From NCBI GenBank assembly GCA_964466745.1, contig CAYXOX010000066.1:1-14874 (forward strand): a DNA stretch of 14,874 nt. The letters run 5' to 3'. Position 1 is the first letter of the stretch. Each line of letters starts with the position of its first letter. Positions 5,992-13,974 of the stretch are shown here, in pieces. A program made the position numbers and the translations under genes. The notes beneath the pieces were generated by a model that saw nothing but the letters and a program-made list of their open reading frames with translations, was not told the DNA's origin and made no database searches. Origin of the DNA: CAYXOX01 sp964466745. Lineage in GTDB: Bacteria; Pseudomonadota; Alphaproteobacteria; Rhodobacterales; Rhodobacteraceae.

Positions 5992-6902
5992 CCGTGCGCC
6001 TCCCGCCCGAGGCTGTAGAGCTCGGATGGCTGCACCAGGAGGTCAAAGGCGAGCTTTCCGCACACGAGGAGCACCATGATCGCCAGCAGGATCCGAAGCT
6101 GCTCCGCCTTGAGCCGGGTGCCAAGCCGCGCTCCCACCTGGGCCCCCACGACGCCGCCCACTAGAAGCAGCACCGCCAGGACGATATCGACCGTGAAGTT
6201 GGTGGTGGCGTGCAGCAGGGTGGTGAAGCCGGTCACGAAGATGATCTGGAAGAGCGAGGTGCCCACCACGACCTTCGTCGGCATTCCGAGAAGGTAGATC
6301 ATCGCCGGCACCATGATGAAGCCGCCACCCACCCCCATGATCGCCGAAAGCACGCCGACGGCGAGCCCCACGAGCGCCGGCGGAATCACCGAGATATAGA
6401 GACCAGAGGTGCGGAACTTCATCTTCAGCGGCAGCGCGTGCACCCAGTTGTGCCGCTTGCGTACGGGCGGCGCCCCGCTCCGCGTCTTGCGGATCGCACG
6501 GAGGCTTTCCACGAACATCAGCGCGCCGATCACGCCAAGGAAAACGACGTAGCAGAGCCGCACCAGCAGATCGACCTGACCCATGGCCTTGAGTGCGTTG
6601 AAGATCAGGACCCCGAGCGCGGCCCCTATGAGACCACCCACGAGCAGAACGGTGCCCATGCGCAGGTCCACCGTCTTGCGCCGCAGGTGCGCCAGCACAC
6701 CCGAGAAGGACGACGCCACGATCTGGTTGGCCTCCGTGGCCACCGCCACCGCCGGAGGGATGCCGATGAAGAAGAGCAGAGGCGTCATCAGGAAGCCGCC
6801 GCCCACTCCGAACATGCCCGACAGCACCCCCACCATCCCGCCGAGCCCGAGTAGCAGGAAGGCATTGACCGAGACCTCGGCGATGGGGAGGTAGATCTGC
6901 AT
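5988..6902 (-). CDS. TauE/SafE family sulfite/sulfonate-type exporter
   Basis: This 304-residue integral inner-membrane protein has two repeats of the TauE/SafE fold, each with the glycine-rich signature: GMFGVGGGFLMTPLL near the N terminus and AIMGVGGGFIMVPAMIYLLG in the second half, with about eight hydrophobic helices. Family members move sulfite, sulfoacetate or other organosulfur anions; the real substrate here is unknown. I chose ATG at 6902 (MQIYLPIAEVSVN) because remembered homologues start there; ATG at 6908 and a TTG at 6938 are in-frame alternatives, and none has a clear Shine-Dalgarno. It lies 74 bp downstream of the phosphorylase gene and overlaps the TIGR02186 gene by 4 bp, so it may be the tail of the nucleoside operon or a separate unit. 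Confidence 0.9.
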   Translation of the reverse strand: MQIYLPIAEVSVNAFLLLGLGGMVGVLSGMFGVGGGFLMTPLLFFIGIPPAVAVATEANQIVASSFSGVLAHLRRKTVDLRMGTVLLVGGLIGAALGVLIFNALKAMGQVDLLVRLCYVVFLGVIGALMFVESLRAIRKTRSGAPPVRKRHNWVHALPLKMKFRTSGLYISVIPPALVGLAVGVLSAIMGVGGGFIMVPAMIYLLGMPTKVVVGTSLFQIIFVTGFTTLLHATTNFTVDIVLAVLLLVGGVVGAQVGARLGTRLKAEQLRILLAIMVLLVCGKLAFDLLVQPSELYSLGREAHG

Positions 6903-6976
6903 GGGCATGCGCGTAGCGCACCGCGCGCCCAACGCCAAGCGGTGCGGCGTTCAACAGGCGAATGTGATCCGAATTG
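6903..6976 (-). other. Phosphorylase-exporter gap with a 6-bp stem-loop
   Basis: GGCGTT (6946-6951) and AACGCC (6931-6936) form a perfect 6-bp stem with a 9-base loop, 26 bases after the phosphorylase stop in the direction of transcription. No T run follows, so termination is uncertain. No convincing -35/-10 pair for the exporter gene was seen. Confidence 0.35.
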
Positions 6977-7787
6977 TCACGCCGAGGTCGCGCGGAACAT
7001 GGTGCGAAGGATGCGTTCGAGCTTCGCGGCGCCCTTCGGGGCCATGGCCTTGGTGTGTTCGTGGCTGATGCTCTCGTTGGAGAGCCCGGCGGCCATGTTG
7101 GTGATCGTCGAGATCGCAGCAACGCGCAGGCCGAGGAACCGCGCGAGAATCACCTCCGGCACGGTCGACATGCCCACCGCGTCGGCGCCGAGCGTGCGGA
7201 TGGCACGGATCTCGGCGGGCGTCTCGAACGAAGGGCCGGAATACCAGGCGTACACGCCTTCGGCGAGCGCAATGCCCTCCGCAGCGGCGGCCGATTTCAA
7301 AGCCGCGCGCAGCCCGGGATCGTAGGCCTCTGTCATGGGCACGAAACGCGCCTCGGTGGGCTCGCCGATCAGCGGGTTGAGCCCCGAGAAGTTGATGTGA
7401 TCGCTCAGCAGCATCAGCTCGCCCGGCGGGATATCCGGGCGGAACGAGCCCGCGGCATTCGTCACGATCAGCTCGGCCGCGCCGAGGGCTCGCAGCACCT
7501 CCAGCGGCAGCCGCATCGCGTCGGCACGGCCATGCTCGTAATAGTGTTCGCGCCCCCCGAACACCGCGATCCTGCGCCCTTCGAGAGCGCCGACCACGAG
7601 GTTCGGCTGGTGCCCCGAAACGCCCGCGCGCGGGAACCCCGGCAGCGCATCGTACGGTATCGCCGGGCCCTCCACCGCGCCCGCGAGGTGCCCGAGCCCC
7701 GAGCCGAGGATCAGCCCGAGGGAAACAGGGGCAGCCCCGGCCCTTTCCCGAACGAGCGCCGCAACGGCCTCGGCCTGCCCCCCGGTC

Positions 7788-7804
<17 letters not shown>
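6977..7804 (-). CDS. Purine-nucleoside phosphorylase, trimeric type (inosine/guanosine)
   Basis: The enzyme splits purine (deoxy)nucleosides with phosphate to give the base and (deoxy)ribose-1-phosphate (EC 2.4.2.1). The 275-residue protein has the trimeric PNP motifs: phosphate loop GSGLG (34-38), GGREHYYE (83-90), VTNAAGS (114-120), the substrate segment YSGPSFETPAEIR with E194, GMSTVPEVILAR (211-222) and the base-binding ITNMAAG with N236. These resemble the PunA/XapA group rather than hexameric DeoD. ATG at 7804 overlaps the end of the upstream permease gene by 17 bp; a GTG at 7816 is an alternative. As last member of the BMP/ABC set it would process the imported nucleoside, which supports a nucleoside (not sugar) substrate for the transporter. 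Confidence 0.94.
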
Positions 7805-8753
<949 letters not shown>

Positions 8754-8757
8754 GGGG

Positions 8758-9894
8758 CTACTCCGCTGCCTCTGGTTCGGGGCGTCTACGCTGCTCGGCC
8801 GCCTTGCGTCTGCGCCGCATGGCGAGCGCGAGCTTCTCCATCGGCATCCGCACCATGTTGTCGAGCGCGCCGGTGAACAGGATCACGAGCGCCTGGATCA
8901 CGGTGATCAGCTCACGGGGGATGTTGGTCCAGAGCGCCAGCTCGGCGCCCCCCTGGTAAAGAAACCCGAAGAGCAGCGCCGCAAGGAAAACGCCAAAGGG
9001 GTGCCCGCGCCCCATGAGCGCAACGGCGATCCCGATGAAGCCGGCGCCCTCGGCGGCGTTCAGCACGAGCCGCTCGGCCTCGCCCATGGTGGAGTTGATC
9101 GCCATCAGCCCCGCAAGACCGCCCGAGATCAGCATGGCGACCATGATGATGCGCACCGGGCGGATACCGGCATAGCGGGCGGCGGGTTCGGAATGGCCGA
9201 AGGCGCGGATCTCGTAGCCGAGCCGGGTCCGCCAGATCAGCAGCCAGACGAGGACGCAGGCGAGGATCGCCACCAGCAGCGTCACGTTGGCCGGCGACGC
9301 CCGGGAGAACTCGATCCCGATCGGGGCAAGCAGATCGTGCAGCGTGGGCAGATGGGTGGGCTCGGGAAACAGGCCCGAGGCCGGCTCCATCTGGCCCGTC
9401 GGGCGCAGCTGGTTGACCAGAACGTAGTTCAGCACAGCGGCGCCGATGAAGTTGAACATGATCGTGGTGATCACGATGTGGCTGCCGCGGGTCGCCTGCA
9501 GGTAGGCGGGAATGGCGGCCCATGCCGCGCCGAAAATCGCCGCCCCCGCGGTCGCGCCGACAAGCGCCAGCGTCCAGTGCGGCCAGGGGATCAACAGCAC
9601 CGCCAGCGCGACGCCGAGCCCCCCGAGGAGCGCCTGGCCCTCGCCGCCGATGTTGAACATCCGAGCGTGAAAGGCCACCGCCACCGCGAGCCCGGTGAAG
9701 ATGAAATTCGTGGCGTAGTAGAGCGTGTAGCCCCAGCCGTAGCTCGAACCGAGCGCCCCTTCCACCATCAGCTGGACGGCCTCCATCGGGTCCTCGCCGA
9801 TGGCCAGGATCACGATCGCGGAAATCACAGCCGCCAGAAACAGGCTTATCAGCGGTATCAGAACGATATCGACCCAGCGCGGCAGCACCTCCAT
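8758..9894 (-). CDS. ABC nucleoside transporter permease, first subunit (NupP/RnsC-like)
   Basis: This 378-residue permease is the longer partner of the heterodimeric BMP-type importer channel. Visible features are an N-terminal transmembrane helix (about 11-33), the family signature FTGLAVAVAFHARMFNIGGE, the GSHIVITTIMFNFIG region, and the coupling loop RTRLGYEIRAFGHSEPAARYAGI. The C-terminal 25 residues are very basic (RRRRKAAEQRRRPEPEAAE), a cytoplasmic tail consistent with the positive-inside rule. Its ATG overlaps the stop codon of the ATPase gene (ATGA), the typical arrangement of an ABC operon. Length is normal for the family. Confidence 0.93.
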   Translation of the reverse strand: MEVLPRWVDIVLIPLISLFLAAVISAIVILAIGEDPMEAVQLMVEGALGSSYGWGYTLYYATNFIFTGLAVAVAFHARMFNIGGEGQALLGGLGVALAVLLIPWPHWTLALVGATAGAAIFGAAWAAIPAYLQATRGSHIVITTIMFNFIGAAVLNYVLVNQLRPTGQMEPASGLFPEPTHLPTLHDLLAPIGIEFSRASPANVTLLVAILACVLVWLLIWRTRLGYEIRAFGHSEPAARYAGIRPVRIIMVAMLISGGLAGLMAINSTMGEAERLVLNAAEGAGFIGIAVALMGRGHPFGVFLAALLFGFLYQGGAELALWTNIPRELITVIQALVILFTGALDNMVRMPMEKLALAMRRRRKAAEQRRRPEPEAAE

Positions 9895-11450
9895 CAGGCC
9901 GCCTCCCCCGCGCGGGCCCCGGCGACCCCGGCCATCATCAGGCCGAGCTCGCGGGCGTCGGTTTCGTCGGGACGGCGCTCGCCCATGATGCGCCCGTCGA
10001 ACATCACGGCGATCCGGTCGCTCAGCGAAAGGATCTCGTCGAGCTCCACCGAAACGAGGAGAATCGCCTTGCCCTCGTCGCGCAGCGCGACGATCTGCTG
10101 ATGGATGAACTCGATGGCGCCGATGTCGACACCGCGCGTGGGCTGCCCGACAAGGAGGATGTCGGGCTTGCGATCGATCTCTCGGGCAAGGACGATCTTC
10201 TGCTGGTTGCCCCCCGAAAAGCTCTTCGCGGTGAGCATCGCATCGGGCGGGCGCACGTCGAACCGCTTCATCTTGTCGGCCGCCGCGGCCTTGATCGCGG
10301 CGTTATCCATCAACAGGCGGGAGCGCTGGTAGGCCGGGTCATGATGGTAGCCGAAGATCATGTTCTCCCAGGCGTGGTAATCCATGATCAGGCCTTCGCG
10401 CTGGCGATCCTCGGGGACGTGCCCGATCCCGCGGGCCCGCCGGGTCTGCCCGTCCGAACGAGCTCCCGAAAGGTCGATCTCGGTGCCGTTCACCCGGATC
10501 GCGCCGCGCCCGGGCATGTAGCCGCCCAGAACGTGCAGAAGCTCGGACTGGCCGTTGCCAGCGACCCCCGCGATACCGAGGATCTCGCCCGCACGCACTT
10601 CGAACGAGATGCCGCGCAGCCGCTCGACGCCGTGCTCGTCGGTCACCGCAAGGTTCTCGACCTCGAGAACCGGCGCGCCCGGGGCGGCGGGCTTCTTGTC
10701 CACGCGCAAGAGCACCTTACGGCCGACCATCAGCTCGGCAAGCTGCTCGGGGCTGGTCTCCGCGGTCTTGACCGTCGCGGTCATCTCGCCGCGGCGCATC
10801 ACGCTGACCGTATCGGTGATTTCCATGATCTCGCGCAGCTTGTGCGTGATCAGGATGATCGTCTTTCCCTCGTTGCGCAGGTTGGCGAGGATGCGGAACA
10901 GGTGGTCCGCCTCCGAAGGCGTGAGCACGCCGGTGGGCTCGTCTAGGATCAGGATGTCGGCCTGCCGGTAGAGCGCTTTGAGAATCTCCACGCGCTGCTG
11001 CATGCCGACGCCGATGTTCTCGATGAGCGCATCGGGATCGACGCTGAGCTCGTATTCCTCCGCCAGTCGCGTCAGCTCGCGGCGCGCCCGCGTCAGCGAA
11101 GGCATAAGCAGGCCGCTGTCCTCGGCGCCGAGCACGACGTTCTCAAGGACGGTGAAGTTCTCGACGAGCTTGAAGTGCTGGAAGACCATTCCGATCCCGG
11201 CCGCGATGGCGGCCTGGCTGTCGGGGATCTCCACGGGCGTGCCGTTGATGAAGATCTCGCCGGCATCCGCCTTGTAGAAGCCGTAGAGGATGCTCATCAG
11301 GGTGGACTTGCCGGCCCCGTTCTCGCCGATGATGCCATGGATCGTGCCCGGCATCACGCGGATCGAGATATCCTTGTTGGCCTGCACCGGGCCGAAGGCC
11401 TTGGAAATGCCCCTGAGTTCGATGGCCGGGGCCGGGCCGGGGGAGCTCAT
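9894..11450 (-). CDS. ABC nucleoside/sugar transporter ATPase, two nucleotide-binding domains
   Basis: This 518-residue cytoplasmic ATPase drives the BMP-type importer. The first domain is complete: Walker A GENGAGKS (42-49), Q-loop QHFK (91-94), signature GVGMQQRVEI, Walker B ILILDEPTG (166-174) and switch His in ITHK (201-204). The second domain has a good SGGNQQ signature (412-417) but a degenerate Walker A, GVAGNGQSE (295-303), a Walker B with GQPTRGVD (435-442) and no switch His (VSVELDEI). That asymmetry is normal in this family (YufO/NupO, RnsB, MglA) and is not damage. ATG at 11450 has only a weak Shine-Dalgarno. A 252-bp structured gap separates it from the binding-protein gene, which may lower its expression relative to that gene. 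Confidence 0.94.
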   Translation of the reverse strand: MSSPGPAPAIELRGISKAFGPVQANKDISIRVMPGTIHGIIGENGAGKSTLMSILYGFYKADAGEIFINGTPVEIPDSQAAIAAGIGMVFQHFKLVENFTVLENVVLGAEDSGLLMPSLTRARRELTRLAEEYELSVDPDALIENIGVGMQQRVEILKALYRQADILILDEPTGVLTPSEADHLFRILANLRNEGKTIILITHKLREIMEITDTVSVMRRGEMTATVKTAETSPEQLAELMVGRKVLLRVDKKPAAPGAPVLEVENLAVTDEHGVERLRGISFEVRAGEILGIAGVAGNGQSELLHVLGGYMPGRGAIRVNGTEIDLSGARSDGQTRRARGIGHVPEDRQREGLIMDYHAWENMIFGYHHDPAYQRSRLLMDNAAIKAAAADKMKRFDVRPPDAMLTAKSFSGGNQQKIVLAREIDRKPDILLVGQPTRGVDIGAIEFIHQQIVALRDEGKAILLVSVELDEILSLSDRIAVMFDGRIMGERRPDETDARELGLMMAGVAGARAGEAA

Positions 11451-11491
11451 GGTGCCGTCCGCCGGCCGGAACCTGCACCTGGCCGGGGCGT

Positions 11492-11577
11492 GGTGCCGTG
11501 AGTATTTGAGCCAAGATGAAGCCCGAAGGGAACGCTGCGCAGGCCCGCTTCACCTTGGCAGAAATGCTCATGGCGCT
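11492..11577. repeat. Imperfect palindromic element in the bmp-ATPase gap
   Basis: Arm 1 (11492-11521, core GAGTATTTGAGCCAAGATGA) and arm 2 (11548-11577, core CTTCACCTTGGCAGAAATGC) are inverted copies around a 26-base centre. The inner 22 bases match at 18 positions and the outer 8 at 5, with several mismatches that would be G-U pairs in one RNA strand. The open frame through it (MSISAKVKRACAAFPSGF...) looks like an artefact of the repeat. From memory, sequences of the form GAGTATTT-(N)-AGATGAAG recur between genes in Rhodobacteraceae, so this may be a copy of an interspersed element. Confidence 0.55.
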
Positions 11578-11638
11578 GGCGGTGGCCGCAACGCGGGCTG
11601 TCATGGCGGAAGCGCATCGAGGCGGCCCTTTCTGCTGA

Positions 11639-11671
11639 CGGGGCCGCGCCGCTGCCTGCGGCGCGGCCCCG
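11639..11671 (-). terminator. Perfect 14-bp GC hairpin after bmp (attenuator / mRNA stabiliser)
   Basis: CGGGGCCGCGCCGC (11639-11652) and GCGGCGCGGCCCCG (11658-11671) are exact reverse complements around a 5-base loop. In the direction of transcription the stem begins 31 bases after the bmp stop and is followed by a mixed sequence with no U tract. In binding-protein operons such hairpins commonly cause partial termination or protect the upstream mRNA from 3' exonucleases, raising the binding protein over the membrane subunits. That role is inferred from position. Confidence 0.6.
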
Positions 11672-11702
11672 GATCATCACATCTCGTCGACACGCAGGCC
11701 GA

Positions 11703-12704
11703 TCAGAAGCTGAGCGCCGGGCAGCTGTCGTCGGTGGAGTAGTCGTGCACCGAGATCTCGCCGGCGATGATCTGCTCGCGCGCGGCATCCACCGCGCTGC
11801 GCATATCGTCGGAGATCAGCTCGGCGTTGAACTCGTCGAGCGCGTAGCCCACGCCCTCCTCGGCAAGGCCGAGCACCTGCACGCCTGTCTCGAGGTCGGC
11901 CCCCGCTTCCATGGCGTTGTAGACGGCGACATCGACGCGCTTGAGCATCGAGGTGAGCACTTCGCCCGGGTGCAGGTAGTTCTGGTTGCTGTCCACGCCG
12001 ATCGAAAGGATGTCGGCATCGGCGGCGGCCTGCAGCACGCCGACGCCGGTGCCGCCCGCAGCAGCGAACACGACATCGGAGCCCTGGCTTATCTGGGCCA
12101 TGGTCAGCTCGGCACCGCGCACGGGATCGTTCCATGCGGCGGGCGTCGTCCCGGTCATGTTGGCGATGATGGTGGCATCGGGGTTCACGGCTTTCACACC
12201 TTGCGCGTAGCCGCAGGCGAACTTGCGGATCAGCGGGATGTCCATGCCGCCGACGAAGCTCACCGTGCCCGATTCAGAGGCCATCGCCGCCAGCATGCCC
12301 ACGAGGTAGGAGCCCTCGTGTTCCTGGAACAGGACCGAAAGAACGTTGGGATGCTCCGCGGGGTCGACAAAGCCGTCGATGGTCACGAATTTCGTGTCGG
12401 GATAATCGGGGGCGACCGAGGAAATCGGCGTCGCCATGGAGAAACCGGTGGTCACGATCGGGTTGGCCCCGCTCTCGGCAAACCGGCGAAGCGCCTGCTC
12501 GCGCTGGGCCTCCGACTGCAGCTCGATGTCGCGGAAGCTGCCGCCGGTATCCTCGGCCCAGCGGGTGGCGCCGTTGAAGGCGGCCTCGTTGAACGACTTG
12601 TCGAATTTCCCGCCGAGGTCGTAGATCAGGGCCGGCTCGGCAGAAGCCGCCCCGGCGAGGGCGAGCCCCGCGGCGGCGCCGAACAGCGATTTCATCAGTG
12701 TCAT
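11703..12704 (-). CDS. BMP-family periplasmic nucleoside-binding protein
   Basis: This 333-residue substrate-binding protein of the BMP (basic membrane protein, PnrA/Med-like) family is the first gene of the importer operon. A signal peptide (about 1-22, ending AGAASA before EPA) exports it; there is no lipobox cysteine, so it should be a soluble periplasmic protein, unlike Gram-positive and spirochaete lipoprotein homologues. The start of the mature protein, DLGGKFDKSFNEAAFNG, is the BMP ligand-binding signature. Further marks are GVDSNQNYLHPG, FACGYAQGVKAVNP and aromatic residues near the pocket. ATG at 12704 is supported by GGGAG 6 bases upstream. PnrA-type members bind purine nucleosides, and the downstream phosphorylase fits that. 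The two C-terminal/central cysteines are not obviously conserved. Confidence 0.93.
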   Translation of the reverse strand: MTLMKSLFGAAAGLALAGAASAEPALIYDLGGKFDKSFNEAAFNGATRWAEDTGGSFRDIELQSEAQREQALRRFAESGANPIVTTGFSMATPISSVAPDYPDTKFVTIDGFVDPAEHPNVLSVLFQEHEGSYLVGMLAAMASESGTVSFVGGMDIPLIRKFACGYAQGVKAVNPDATIIANMTGTTPAAWNDPVRGAELTMAQISQGSDVVFAAAGGTGVGVLQAAADADILSIGVDSNQNYLHPGEVLTSMLKRVDVAVYNAMEAGADLETGVQVLGLAEEGVGYALDEFNAELISDDMRSAVDAAREQIIAGEISVHDYSTDDSCPALSF

Positions 12705-12843
12705 TGAAGTCTCCCGGTTGCAGGCCAACGGGGGTTGAAGCGGTGCGCGCCTCTCCCGTTCGGAAAGACGCGCGTCCCGTGTCCCCCTGGGCGTTGAAGA
12801 TCGTGCGATCCCTGTCAGTTTAGGCCGCAGGGCAGCAAGAGCG
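12705..12843 (-). promoter_or_regulatory. bmp operon promoter and structured leader
   Basis: On the minus strand TTGACG (12847-12842) overlaps the rimI stop region, and TAAACT (12822-12817) lies 19 bases further, a usable but over-spaced -35/-10 pair. Just downstream is the perfect dyad GATCG-TG-CGATC (12799-12810). The roughly 100-base leader can form a stem from GCGCG (12745-12749) plus TCT (12752-12754) with AGA (12766-12768) plus CGCGC (12769-12773), and ends in the bmp Shine-Dalgarno. I recognise no purine riboswitch core in it. Confidence 0.45.
12799..12810. promoter_or_regulatory. 12-bp perfect dyad at the bmp transcription start region
   Basis: GATCG-TG-CGATC is self-complementary and lies 7-18 bases downstream of the proposed -10, so a bound regulator would block transcription. 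The site is short and its regulator is unknown; a nucleoside-responsive repressor is a guess from the genes it would control. Confidence 0.4.
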
Positions 12844-13296
12844 TCAATAGCTTTCTGCGGATGCGCGACGGCTCGTTTCTCGGGAGCGCAGCGACTTGGC
12901 GAGCACCAGCGCGTCTTGACGCGCGCCTCCGGGCGAGGCGAGGTAGCCCCGCCGGCGTCCGACCTCGCGGTACCCGGCGCCGGCATAGAGCGCGCCGGCC
13001 GCCACGTTCGTTTCGGCCACCTCGAGAAATGCGCTTTCGGCATGCCTGCGGCGCGCCTCCTCCTCGAAGGCGGCGAGGGCCGCGCGGGCCAGCCCGCGGC
13101 GCCGGGCGCTCGGGGAGGTCGCGAGGGTAAGCAGTTCGGCCTCGCCGGCCACCGCCTGGCCAAGCGCGAAGCAGTGGGTGCCGCCCACGAGGAAGGTGGT
13201 CGGACGCTCGAGAAGGCGGGAGAACTCCTCTGCCGTCCAGGGCCGGGGAAAGGTGAAGGCCGCTGCGTGGAGCGCGGCCAGCGCGGCGGGGCTCAT
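12844..13296 (-). CDS. rimI: RimI-like GNAT N-acetyltransferase
   Basis: This 150-residue GNAT protein probably acetylates a protein N terminus; the RimI family is named for ribosomal protein S18 alanine acetylation. Visible parts are the PRPWTAEEF start helix (17-25), the acetyl-CoA pyrophosphate loop SARRRGLARAAL (63-74) in a slightly divergent R-x-x-G-x-A form, FLEVAETNVAAGALYAGAGYREVGRRRGYL (split across 90-119) with the usual N97 and Y104, and the DALVLAKSL end strand. The ATG overlaps the tsaB stop (ATGA at 13293-13296), the classical tsaB-rimI coupling. The last 15 residues are a basic/Ser-rich tail. The longer frame reaching 13911 is only the antisense-like shadow of tsaB. The actual substrate could differ from S18. 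Confidence 0.88.
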   Translation of the reverse strand: MSPAALAALHAAAFTFPRPWTAEEFSRLLERPTTFLVGGTHCFALGQAVAGEAELLTLATSPSARRRGLARAALAAFEEEARRRHAESAFLEVAETNVAAGALYAGAGYREVGRRRGYLASPGGARQDALVLAKSLRSRETSRRASAESY

Positions 13297-13946
13297 GGCA
13301 GCAGCGCCGGCGGTGCCTCGCGCGGCGGCGCGGCATCGGCCGCGCGCAGGTAGAGCGGCGCCGGGCGCGCCGGCGGCAGGCCGGTGCCGGCCGAAATCCG
13401 CTCGCTGGCCAGCCGTGCGACCGCCTCGGCGATGGGGTGGGCCGGGGCGCATGCCGTGCCGCCGAGTTGCCTGGCAAGTGCCTCCGCCTGTTCGCCGACG
13501 ACCGAGAGTCCGGGCGCGCGCCACTCCTCCGGCGGCGCCCCGCCCGGAGCGAGGACCGGGCCTTCCGCCCCGGGGCCGAACCGCTGCAGGTAAAGCCCGC
13601 CGCGCCGCGCATCGATGCTCGAGAGCACCGGCCCGGCGGTTCCGAAAGCGAGCGCTTCGAGCCCGCTCACCCCCACGGCCGGCACATCGAGGCCGAGGGC
13701 AAGCCCGCGCGCTGCCGAGACGGCGATTCGCACGCCGGTAAAGTTCCCCGGGCCAATGCCCACGCCGAGCATGGCGAGGTCGCCCCAGCCGAGCCCGGCC
13801 TCGGCCAGAAGCTCTTCGAGCATCGGCAGCAACCGTTCGGCCTGGCCGGAAGCCATTGCCTCGCTGCGTACGGCCAGCAGAGTGCCTCCAGAAACGAGCG
13901 CGCCGGCGCACCGGGCGCCGGCGGTATCGAAGCCGAGGGAGATCAT
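13293..13946 (-). CDS. tsaB: tRNA t6A37 biosynthesis protein TsaB (YeaZ)
   Basis: TsaB is the ASKHA-fold scaffold that pairs with TsaD in the complex transferring threonylcarbamoyl to A37 of ANN-decoding tRNAs, an essential cytosolic modification. The 217-residue protein starts with the family strand ISLGFDTAG and has the hallmark GPGNFTGVRIAVSAARGLALG (about 65-85) followed by SGLEALAFG. Residues past 125 are the variable C-terminal domain, rich in Ala, Pro and Gly. ATG at 13946 lacks a strong Shine-Dalgarno but is 28 bases after the nfu stop, so it probably depends on read-through from nfu. Its stop overlaps rimI. TsaB itself carries no catalytic site; partners TsaC, TsaD and TsaE are not in the window. 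Confidence 0.94.
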   Translation of the reverse strand: MISLGFDTAGARCAGALVSGGTLLAVRSEAMASGQAERLLPMLEELLAEAGLGWGDLAMLGVGIGPGNFTGVRIAVSAARGLALGLDVPAVGVSGLEALAFGTAGPVLSSIDARRGGLYLQRFGPGAEGPVLAPGGAPPEEWRAPGLSVVGEQAEALARQLGGTACAPAHPIAEAVARLASERISAGTGLPPARPAPLYLRAADAAPPREAPPALLP

Positions 13947-13974
13947 CGCGGCAGTGCCGGGTGCGCGGCGCCGC

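Noticed and set aside
6962..6980. TGTGA...TCACG dyad near the end of the phosphorylase gene, similar to a CRP site
   Set aside because: Half-sites are 9 bp apart instead of 6, and it overlaps the stop codon region without a promoter nearby.
9894..11450. Second ATPase domain with degenerate Walker motifs as a sign of decay
   Set aside because: The same substitutions (no GKS/T, GQPTRG in Walker B, no switch His) are normal in the double-domain BMP/sugar importer ATPases.
11143..11604. 153-aa minus-strand ORF starting MTARVAATASAMSISAKV
   Set aside because: It reads through the palindromic element and then out of frame into the ATPase gene; no family resemblance and no Shine-Dalgarno.
12705..12810. 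Possible purine riboswitch in the bmp leader
   Set aside because: The leader can fold, but I find none of the conserved purine or preQ1 core segments.
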